From Astropecten irregularis (taxonomy: Eukaryota; Echinodermata; Asteroidea; Paxillosida; Astropectinidae), in assembly GCA_963971285.1 (NCBI GenBank), contig OZ020258.1:9134614-9198613 (forward strand): a stretch of 64,000 nt of DNA, in the 5' to 3' direction. This document shows positions 27,301 through 39,300 of the stretch, in pieces; positions within the stretch are counted from its first letter, which is position 1; every line of letters starts with the position of its first letter. The notes below the pieces were generated by a model, which saw only the letters and a list, made by a program, of their open reading frames with translations, was not told the origin of the DNA and searched no databases. A program made the translations under genes and the position numbers.

Positions 27301-30300
27301 AAACATCTCTCGAGGCCGTTAGGACAGAACTTACCTCACGTGTGCGGTCAATTTTTGGTGAGATTTCTGCCTCTCGAGGTGAGATTTTGGTCTCACTGCT
27401 TTGAGCTAGCTGAGAGGCAGAATTCTCACCAAAAATGGACCGCACACGTGAGGAAAGTGCTGTCCTATAACGGCATCGAGATATGTTTTTGCTTGGAAGA
27501 TAGCTCTCGTGTGCGGTGGCCTTCGGGAGCCGGGCGTGGCAATTCTGGCCAGTGGTCGTCAGACTGTTCTCGGGGCTCCTCTCTTCACTATCCTGTATGT
27601 TGAGTTACCGGTACGCTAAATATGTTTGATTGGTTCTGGCGCTGCATAATGTTGTTTCGTTACCTTATTTATTTCAATTCCTGAAGTTTAGTACACTCAG
27701 GCTAGGTTTAGTACACTCAGGTTAGCTGGTACCCAGCTTCTACTCACCTAGAATTTAGGTGCGTAGAAGCTGGGTACCAGCTAACCTGAGTGTACTTAAC
27801 TTCAGGAACCCCATTTCAGTAGCCATTTTGGAAAGAATTCCACTGATGACCATTACGGGAAAAGGATTATATCCTCCAAGAGATAACTCGTTGGATACAA
27901 GTCATGATGAACTTCAATCTCAGGTGTATAAAACTTGGGTAGGATAACATATGAAAAGTGAGTTTTACAGGGTTTCTGTACCAACAAATTAGTGTACACT
28001 TCCAATATAGAGGCAGCCATTTTTCACAAAACGCCCTCTGTTGGTTCCATAGAGTTGTGCGCTAATGATGGTCGTCGGTGGAATTCTTTCTGTCATGTTA
28101 GTCAAAGATAAACCGACCCTCATTTTGTGTCATTTTGCTTGATTTTGAAAACACAGAAGCATAAGTATTTCCAAGAGGTGAACAATGCCATCGAGTGTGT
28201 GTTATATTCCTGTACCCTTGCCTACGTGTGCCCATTCCTCATGGAGACAGGCAGAGTGTCCTGGCAGGTGCCTTTTGGTTCGGTTGCTGTATTCCTCGCT
28301 TGGTTCACGTTGCTTCTCTATCTACAAAGGTAATGTACCATTTTATTTGACTTTAAAGAGGATGTTCAACACTCAACAAGCCTCGCTTTATTTGTTAGAA
28401 CTATCATCCTCAAATTACTTGAAAAGAGAACACAATATTTATCTCACACTGAACACAGAAAGAGAGTCTTTTTTGATGATTTTTCTCTCAACCCGCAAGC
28501 TCCCCAAAATTCAGATTCCCTGAATTTCGTCAATGGGGGCAGCAGACAAATTTATGTGATTTCGTGACGTCAGATGTAGGAGCCTTTTCTTTTGAACAAT
28601 AATTATTATGATGAATTTGGTCACGCCGTCTGTGAAGAAGACGAAATAATTTGCAACATTGGCCGTCCATGCCAAGTATTGCAAACCACCAGTCAATGTT
28701 TGTAAACAAAAGAAAGGTCTACAATGGATTCTTCGCTGGATAAAATAATGCATCCAACTTAATAACGTTTTCTTCCCAAGCGTTTATTTTCAGTTCTCTT
28801 GATCTGTTAATTGGAATGATGATCCTTTGTTCTTCATGCGGTCCTTTGTTCATTGTATTCCTGATACAGGTTCGACATATTTGGCATTTACGTGGTCATG
28901 TTCTTGGAAATCCTCCGAACGCTTGTTCAAGTGCTGTTCGTCTTTTCTATCCTCTTCATCGCATTTGGTCTGACGTTCTTCATGTTACTATCACAAGAGG
29001 TGAGATTGAAAACAAGTTAAGCTCATATACGCCCACCTTTATACCCTTTCCCCGCCCTCCCTTCCACTCACCATGTTAGCTTTGGTATTATCAGAATATT
29101 CCATTCGTCTGCATATATTTTATTGTACTTGTTGGGAACTATGTACATGCAATAATATGGAGACTCCAAATCTTGTCGCGCTCATTCAGTCTTGTGGTAC
29201 TAGCGAGTGTAGTTTAACAATAAGAGGCTGGCTCAGTGTATCCACATCAGAGCTAGTCAGGTTCCCTGCCCAAAGGTCCCCAGACGACTCTTATTAAAAT
29301 GTTTATAATTGACAAAATATAGTCGGAGATTCTTGGTCTGGGAACCAGACTACATCAGAACCATTGATCTCCATATATGGAGATCAATGATCAGAACTAC
29401 CTAGGGGACTAACTTCAAGTATTAAGAACTTTTGTTGACAAACTGCACATCTTTCCACATCCGCAGTTTGTCGACAAAATTAAATCCGCGCATTGTGATT
29501 GGCCATCGTGTTTCAAACTCATGGTGACGCACTAATGTGAATGGCCCGTGTTTTGTATCTGTTTCCTTGCAGCCAAAAACTTGAATAGTATATTTAGATT
29601 ATGCATGCTTTATAATAAAAGCTAAAACAACAGCGAATAGACTGCATTTGAGTCTTTGTTAATTATCTCACTGTGCACCATGGTCTGAATAATTATAGAC
29701 ACCAGTTGCTTCAGTCTTCCAGTTTCGATACCTTGTTGCAATGTGTTTGCAAAACCAACCTTAAAATACGAAATTCAAACAAACAAACTGAAAATACTGT
29801 CGTTAATTAATTAAGCATTATATTATTTTAAGAAAGTGAGATTTGAGGCTTTGCATGGTGACAATTGTGGATCAGTTTGCGGAAAATATTGAATCGTGCG
29901 TACTTTCGCACTTCTATTCGTTCCAACTTCTCACAAGGTCTCAACGTTTCGACTAGCCTGCTCTAGTCCTCATCAGGAGTCATCATCAGAGCAGGCTAGT
30001 CGAAACGTTGAGACCTTACGAGAAGTGTAAACGAATAGAAGTGCGAAAGTACGAACGATTCTTACATGGTGTTTCCACAAACCGTGTCATTGTCATAAGT
30101 GATTCGGACATGAACAAAGACACAAAGAAGATCTTTTTTTAACCAAGTCATTAATTAAGAACATAATCATGAACTTTTGACAACTTGGCGACACAGATCT
30201 ATAAAGATGTCTTCCAAAGTGTGCAAGTCCTCTTTAGGAATTGTATGTAAACATTAAAACCAAATAAATTAATCACATTCGTTTGATAATCCACGCTAGT

Positions 30301-33300
30301 GAGTCATGTAAAATCATGACGCCCATATGTTGAATTGTGCAATTTAATGCTCTTTCAATGGGTAATATTGTGCCATTTTGTTTTCAGAGTGAAATTTACA
30401 GTTCAAGAAGTTAAAGAAGAGTGTTGAAGGTTTCATTTTATAACGCCATTGTTCGAGATAGACGTTATCGCGCGCAGAAAAGCAGCGCAAAGGTTGCGCG
30501 TACAGCGTCTGAGTTTGCATTGCATAATTATGCAAATAGATTTTGTCATTGTTACGCAGAACAGGTTGATTGTCCGTACGCGCGCGTATTGTTTCTATAT
30601 GTTCGCGCATGCACAGATCATACGCGCGTAATGCTGCTAACAACAAACTGTGCACACTTTGCTTTGTTACCGTTCTGTGAACATCGACAGCAATCTGCTC
30701 TGCGAATTCAGTGATTTTTATTCACGCTTATCGAATATTAACGAGACATCAGACGATTTGACGACTTGAATCAAGATGGAGAAAATATCATCGGTAAGAT
30801 TTGATCAAATTGCTAATAAATTTGCGGTCTAGTTTCTTAATCATTTTCACATACACTCATTATAACAGTGAAAGCTTCATAATATTCTATGGACTTTATT
30901 CAACTTCGTTCTGTACGTCATTGGTAGATGCTTAATCGAACTCATGATTTGCTGTTTACAATTTTTAAACAATTTGCTTTTATATGAAAAAAGGTAAAAG
31001 AAAAGAATACGTTTTCTGGAAACTATGTAACCGATAAGCCTGACGTGTAATTCGTATTGGCAATGTGTTCACTTGTCCCATAAAATCAAAATAATATGTG
31101 CAATATCTTAATCTGTACACAAGATTTTACAGCCAAAATACGATAGATAATTTATTTCATCTATGAATCGATATAAAGTAGTTAAAAATGAGGTAATCTT
31201 TTGAAGCGACTTATATATCAATAAATCGATATTATGCAGCTTTTTCCTCGAAGTTGTACAGGGTGTCCCAGAAAAAACGCAACACTGTGTCGTGACCAAT
31301 TTTGTTAGATCACTTTTTATCACTTCAAGATTCAGACAGCCTTGTCTTGGCTATCACCATGTAGAATTTAAACATAGTGGGGCTGAAATTGGCAAAAATA
31401 TGACCAATTGAAAAAGTACTCCTTAAAAACAAAGGATAACACGGTCCAATTTTGCTCAAATTCTACATGGTGATAGCAAAGACATAGCTGTATCACATAT
31501 ATGAATCTTGAAGTGAATAACAGTTTAATTTTCATATAATAGTTCTCGACACAAGTGTTGCGTTTTTTGGGACACCCTGTATAGGTTCACAAACTAAAAG
31601 AAATTACAAAATAATTTACAAAATGAAAACTTGTCCGATGTTAAGTATTTAAAGCAATACCATCTCTCGCAGGCATTCAACCATTGCCGACATATGACCG
31701 GGTGGCTAGTTGAACATACACCATTTGGTCAACCTGGGGTCTCTCACACCAAAGTGAAGGTAATTTGAGACGATTCATGAAAATATTCTTATGTCTGATT
31801 GTGTAAGAAGTTCAATTGTTCCCAAGTCATGGACACAAACTTGAAAACTTTCATTATTTTTGAAGCAATTTTGTTAAAGAAAACAAGTATAAGACTTGAA
31901 GCTATGCATGGTGGAAGTACTAAAAGAAGGAAGGTTTGCGGTGACACCATGTAATCTCTTCTATGAGAGTGTGTGAGAGAGACAATACCACCGGTTCTTC
32001 TCAGAACCACACACTCTCACAGAAGAGATTACATGGTGTCACCGCAAACCTACCTTCTTTTAAGGAAAACAAGTTATCCTTGCTATCGTCAAGTGAATTT
32101 ATTCACATAATGAGTATATAATATTTTGATCAAATGATTCATTGAGCTTTTGTGTTTGAATTTTTCTTAAATATTGGTTGTTGATTTATTTGTAATTAAA
32201 GGTACTATCCACCAACCAATGCCTTCAAAGTGACCCTGGTCCCAGCCGGCTGTTCTCCGTGCCCAAGCTGTGTCATACGGGGACGACCAAGATGAGACCC
32301 ACTACCAAACATGTTCAGGATGAGTCCAAATCAGTAAGAAACTCATTGTTTTCATTCAGTGGATGTTAGGGGCAAGGCAATTTACAAGCAACCAGTTCCA
32401 GGCAATCCCCAAGAATAAATAACATTCATCTTTAAAGGTAGTATCATACTTTGGAAAGAAACCAAAACAGAAATGTTCACAGATTTACGTATAACTTACA
32501 GGGTATGAAGATGGTGGTGGTAGAAACATACCGTTAAAATTTTTCCGCATGACATAGTGTATTTAGTCAAACAACGACCGAAAATCGGTTTGATCTTTCA
32601 AAAGATCAAAAATAAAAGAGAAAAGACAATGCTGTGGCTGTTTTTCACTGTTTTCTCAAAAAGTGGGCACTGTATGGGATTGAAATTTTCACAGATGACT
32701 GTTATTGTATCTGTCTTGATATCTTTGCCCATGAATCTGTATTTCTTTGATAAAAACCAAAGTATGGTATTACCTTTAAATCTTGATATTATTTTATTGG
32801 GTTTTAGTGAGAAACTGTCAAAAGATTTTGTTGCTTCCTTTTGTGTGTGGCGTAGTTGGTTGCATACAATTTGCCTGTAGAAATTGCCATGTGTGACATG
32901 GCATTTAGGAATCATGGTGGCCCATCATTTGAAGATGAGTTGAATGAAAATGGTGATGGTATAAATGCTGATATTATGGACTGTCATGGTAATGAATTAA
33001 TTTAAAAGATATTGCTTTATATACATGGAGAATTTGACTATATTCATGTAATACAAGTAATAAACTCTTCCAAACTGCTTATCGACCAAAATGACCGAGG
33101 GCCAATTTCCTACAGCTGCTTAAATGTAGTATCATTCTTTGGTAAGAAACCAAAACAGAAATATTCACAGATTTACGTAGTTACAGAATATAAAGATGGA
33201 GGTGGTAGAAACATACCGTTACAAATTTTCAACCTGAAATGCTGTATTTATCCAGAAATTAGTCAAACAACGACCGAAATTCTTTTTGATCTTTTAAAAG

Positions 33301-36300
33301 ATCAAAAATAAAAGAGAAAAGGCTTAAGAAATAAATAAAAAGTGGGCACCGTAATAGTGGACTGAAATGTTCACAGATGACTGTTACTGTATTTGTCTTG
33401 ATATTTTTGCCCATGAATCTGTATTTCTTTGATAAAAACCAAAGTATGATTTAATCACAAAAATTACTTAAACATGAAAAGTCTTCCTTTATCAAACAGA
33501 AGTACCAAACAAAATGTTTATGCGATGTTTACTACTTTTTACTTTTATTCAGCCATTGTTTGCTGATCATGACATTCACAAGGAGTTGGGGCTGGTTTAC
33601 TGATTTTATTCACCGAGATTTTGGTGCTTGCTCAAATTGTATAGTGCTTAAACAGCTGTATGCTACGAAATTGGCCCTTGAACTTATGCTTGGAGATCGG
33701 AGGGCCTGACGTTTCGGTTCTAGCAGGATCTTTTACAAATACTTTAAATATTGCACACTGATATTCTGCTGTATAAGCTTTTTAATATTTCGGTTATTTT
33801 ATTCAAAACTCTAGATGGACTCAGATCAAGACACAAGTCGCACAGAGAGAGGAGAATCTTCAATTTGGAATGAATTCCACTCTCACCATGGGCGCAGTAG
33901 TCAACCTAGTCGACAGTTTGCACCTAATAAGGTAACCATAATACGCTTCACTTTATACGCTATTCGTTCCATTATCTAATTCCATGAAAAGTGATGAGAC
34001 ACTTCACGAATGCATCAAACTTAATTTGAATGTCTTGTGATTTTGTTTTTACCCTTTCAGATGGGCAAGCCCACCTGTCACCCCTGCCGTCAAACCAGGG
34101 ACAATCACGGCCTAGGTAGAGATGACGAGTCAGCATCTTGCTGTCTGTGTCTCCCAATGCCACAAAAACTACGAAAGTGGAGGCGACGAAGACGAGCAAA
34201 AGTCGTCCCTCTATCCTCGGCAGCCTTGACATCAGAAGTTACCCTGTTCGATCTGGAGGATGTAAATGACATTCAGAAACATTCATGCCTTGGTTTCTCA
34301 ACGCCATCCAGGACGGCACCTCTAGATCAAGAAGAACGGGCTATCGTGACATTACCAGGAACTGCAGTCTCTGTCTTTGAATTAGAAGACAATGGAGAAA
34401 CTCCCAACCTTGCGCTTCCTGCCAGAGACGTGATGAAAGTTGGAGAGGAACTTCAGAAGAAGCATTATGTTCGTGAAGTTCAAAGAAGTTCGGATTCCGA
34501 TGATAGCTTTGGGTCACACCTTCATCTATCACGACCAAAGACCTCCAGGGGCTTCAGACTAGACAAGGACATGTCCAGGAACGATTTACCTCACTTGGAG
34601 ACTCCAGGAGGAAAACCTGAAAGTCATCATGAAGTCAACTCGTGGAGCTTTGAGGAAGACATCGGAAAGGAATCAATAGAGAGGGATCCAGCTTGTGACA
34701 TACTCGATGCCATGGACCTGAAGATGGGTAGAAGTGAGGAGAGCTCGAGTGAGATCGTGATCAACAGCTGGAGAAATACGGATTATGATGAGGTTGAAGA
34801 TGCAGCATATCCAAGTGGAGTTGACAAATTGAACAGAAGTGAACAAGTCGAAGAAGCAGTACTTCACATGAAGGAAGATTCTGGCACAAGCAAAGCATGT
34901 CAGACGGAGATGATTCTAGGAACGACAATCATGTCCCCGGATCAAGAGACAAGGAGAAGGACATGTGAGGAAGACGCCCGCTATGAGAAGCAGCAGCGTG
35001 AGCAGTGGCAGCTAGCTGCTATCGGAGAGTGGTCTACTATGTGCCAAGACCTTGACGAAGACGACTACGAATCAGAGTTCTACCTCGGACTGGATGACAC
35101 CCAGAAAGAGGAAGTCATTCTGAATGACTGGAGGAAGATTACAGAACAATACAACTCCGTCGATGTCATCCAAGACCTCCAAAACATGTTGACTCTCTCC
35201 AAGTGCACCATAAGCCAGTGCGAGAGAGCTCTTCGTCAGTTCTCTAGAGTATGCCGTGGCCCTGTTCCGCTCTCAAAGTCGGGGCAGACAAAGGCAGAAG
35301 CCATCACATCACTGTCCAGGATGTTGCACCGGCAGACAGAGAGACTCTCTGATCGGATATCCAGCACCTTCATGGAGTTCTACAACGTATTCGAGGAGAT
35401 TGACATCTTGAGAAGCAGGCAGGATAGAGTGGAAGACACGTTAGGAAGCGATCTGAAAAAGAAGGATTCTGAATCTTCAAAGAAGGCCAGCAGACGAATC
35501 CAATGGGATACTCGTATCACTATCCTGCCTACTATCTGGGAGGACGACATTCTGGAAGTCACGGAGAGGCCTCTTGATAATCAGGAAGATTACTAATCCG
35601 TGGTAGGAGACCTTCCTGAGTACAAGGGGATGGAGTATATGCAATTTCCGATAAGCTAGAAGTCCAAGGTACCGAAACGTCCACTGATATTTATAAAGAT
35701 GACACAATTTTAGTGATTGACAAGAATGAAGACGAGAATGGGGAAATGAAAGAGGAAGGTTACATAAATCACAAGGAAGATGAGTTAAGAGCTAGAGAAT
35801 AATTGACCAATTATGCGACGACTCACTTAAACAAACACAATCAAATATCAAAACGTCTCCAGGTTTGTATGTTTGTTTGTAAAATCCCAATTTGTTGCAC
35901 TCATTCCTAAAAGGCCGGAACATAGGCCTATAGAATTTGCAAAGATGTGCGTTTTGGCTGAATTATTTGGTACTTAAACAGAAGTGAATGTCTTAAACTT
36001 CCTTACAGACGTTGTTTCATGTACCTTTTTACGCTTTGTTCATCTGGATAGCAGAGATACGGCCGAAATAAAATTGCCCCCTCCGGATACTTCACGGTTA
36101 CACCACAATTTTGAAATGCTAAAAAGACCTTTCGGATGAACGATGTTTTTAAAAGACACTAAATCTGATGGACCAAAATTTCCAATGGTGACTGTTTGCA
36201 CTGTTGACGAACTCTTGAGTCCATTTTCTGTCTCAAACTCAATATTTTTGGAGGCCTTGCAAATCATGTAGTGTACGCTGCCTTTAAAACATTCCATACA

Positions 36301-39300
36301 TGCACTCTTAACAAATTTAAATATTATCAATGATTTTCATCAGGGAGATAGAATTATACAAACCAGGCTTGCATTTTACCGCCGTTTATGAGTACTCATA
36401 CTCAGAGGCCTCAAGAGCACATGAAAAAAGACACGTGCTGGATCACAGGTGGGATGTGAACCCACGACCTCCTGTTTACTAGTGCAGATATCATATCACT
36501 AGACCACTTAGCTAGCAAATTTCAAAATACCAATTTTGTAATATAAAAAAATGTATTGCAGTAAAAAGTGTCTCCATATTAAAAAAGTGTACGTTTTTCG
36601 ATGAAACCAGTGAAAAGCACGAATATCAGTGCGCATAGTTGCAGTTGTATTTTAGAAGTTTTAATTGATAACATTTCTTTGGATTTATAAAATGTGTTTT
36701 TCAATGACTGTTGTGGTCATTATGGTAAAGAAAACTATAATTGGGCGTATTTATGATGGGAATTTATGAAAACTTAATTCGTGTATATGTCACTGTACCA
36801 TTGACGCTGTTACTGTATTATAATACGTTGATAGTTTGGGAAATGCTTCCGAACGGAATCGGATTTTTAAAGGTAATATCATACTTTGGTTTTTGTCAAA
36901 GAAATACAGATTAATGGGCAAAAATATCAAGGAAGATTGTACAGTAACGGTCATCTGTGAAATTTCCAGTCCCATACGGTGCCCACTTTTTGATAAAATT
37001 GTGAAAATCGGCCACAGTATTTCTTAAGTCGTTTTCTCTTTTATTTTTGATCTTTAAAAGATCACAAATAATTTTGGTCACTGGTTCTACTCTTTTATTG
37101 ATACATGCAGCATTTCAGGCAGAATTATTTTAACGGTATGTTTCTACCACCACCATCTTTATATCATGTAAGTTATATGTAAATCTGTGAAGATTTCTGT
37201 CTCGGTATGCTACCAAAGTAACTATGATAAACATTTAAACATCTTCTGCTTTCAAGATGTATTCATAGTTTATTTTCTGACAATGATGTCTTTGTGGTAT
37301 TTTGACACGTGTATATATTACATATTTTTTGATGATCTACCGAGTTTTTTTTCTATTCAACGAAGAATCAATGGCATATGCACTAAAAAAAATTGAAATT
37401 GAGTAATGTTTTTCCTGTTTGCAAGATTATTGGTTTTGTAAGGATCAATTATTTATTCATTGCAATATATATGAAAGGAAGGCAAGTTAGTTATACGTAT
37501 AACATATATAGAATATTTATTTTAAGTGTTCCATAAACTTGTTGAGATAATTACAATAAAAAGAAAATCAATACTATATTAAATTGATATGCACATGCAC
37601 ATTGCACAGTGTCCATATTTGTGGTGTTCGTTTTTATTAATATACCTCATAAATATTCACGAGCTCGAGCCGAATTTCAATTGGTCAATTCACTATCACG
37701 TGCCAGTGGATATAGTTGCTGATCATCAGCGAGTAGGCTGGGGAATCTCCGAAGGAACTGTTACACATGTAACATCTCACTGCGCATCCTAGGAAAAGTT
37801 TGCAGCGCGCGTGCGTGAGCCTCGACCTATGAAGTGTTATGGCTGCTCACGAACACGAACATTTTGCTGCACTTACTGATACCGATCTCAACGAAATTGT
37901 GAATATTTTATTTGAGATATAGTAAAACAAATATCACATGGTTTATTTCTGGTGGACAGCCGATTCTAGCTTCCCTCGGTGTTGGAAGTTGACAAACTAG
38001 TTTGTCAAACTATAGTTTGTCAACTTCCAACACAACGGGAGCAAGAATCGACTGTCCACCCTCAAACCATGTGATATTATACTATCTTATGAATGAAAGA
38101 CCAAACTAAATCAACACACATAACGATGTGAAAATTCCTGATTGATATACATGTATTGGGTTTTGGCTTGTCGCTTTAACGTACTTCCAGCATGGAGTGC
38201 ATTGATGAAGTATTCTTCCTACATTTCAAAATAATCATCGAACTGTTTCCAGAATGAATTGATAGGCCCTATGCCTGTTTCAAACCTCAAACCGTCAACC
38301 CGTCCCACCAAAAGCAATAATCACGAGAGGGATTTTGTGATATCGTGCCCAAGTCTAATCCATCGTTTCGTAAAGGGCATATATTATATTATATATTATA
38401 ATTTGTAGGCTATGTATCTATCGACGAATATGTTACAAATGCATGTGTACCCCCTGCTCGACCTACCCCCACCCCCCCCCCCCCCACCCTACCCAACCAC
38501 CTCGACCCAAGTACTTACAGCGTATTTCTATATCCATGTCTATAATTAAAACAGGTAAACAAAGCGCACGCGACTCCTACCAAGTCTATATTTAGGGTGT
38601 GTACCGCATTGATGCTAGGTGAACTTGACTTCATCAATTCGTTTGTTGATCCATCTTACGACTGCGATGAGACTACGATGCCACATCCTGACATCACTTT
38701 CATCTTTCTCTTTGTCTGTGTTCTACTGCTGCCTGTACTGCTAATGAATTTACTGGTAAGTATGTTTTTCATACCAGGGGCCAATTTTATGGAGCTGCTT
38801 AAGCATGTGGCCTAGTGGTCTGCCGTGTCGTACTCAAGATCTTGTGGTTAATCTACAGATTGTGGGTTCGAATCCATCCATTGGCACATCCTTGGGCAAG
38901 ACGCTTTATCACATATTGCTCCTCTACACCCCAGGAGTGAATGGGTACCTGTGAGGGTAGAGATGGCTGTGTGTGCTTGATTAGCCTTCGTGTGCCTACA
39001 GCAGCCGGGTTTCAAATGGTTTCAGATTGTTTCAAAAGTGTAAATGTAGCCCAGTGACAAGGGAAAATGAAATCTTAAGCGAATAGATTACTTATTCCAA
39101 ATGCCAACTTCACTATTTGTCACTGAAAGAAATTCCATCCTCCTCTTATTGTAGATTGGTTTAGCAGTTGGAGACATCGCAGAGGTGCAGTACAATGCAC
39201 GCATGAAGCGACTGGCTATGCAAGTAGAACTACACACCGAGTTGGAGAATAATCTGCCCAAACGCATCCTAAAATATGGAGAGAAGGAAAAGCTGGTTGT

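Noticed and set aside
32877..32992. Extra exon for the nested gene (NHGGPSFEDELNENGDG)
   Set aside because: Good donor and coding look, but its phase-1 end does not fit the phase-0 exon at 33815; left out, though an alternative isoform is possible.
36440..36515. Possible tRNA gene on the - strand
   Set aside because: Altered B box and attached repeat body shared with 13880-14016; kept as S2 SINE.
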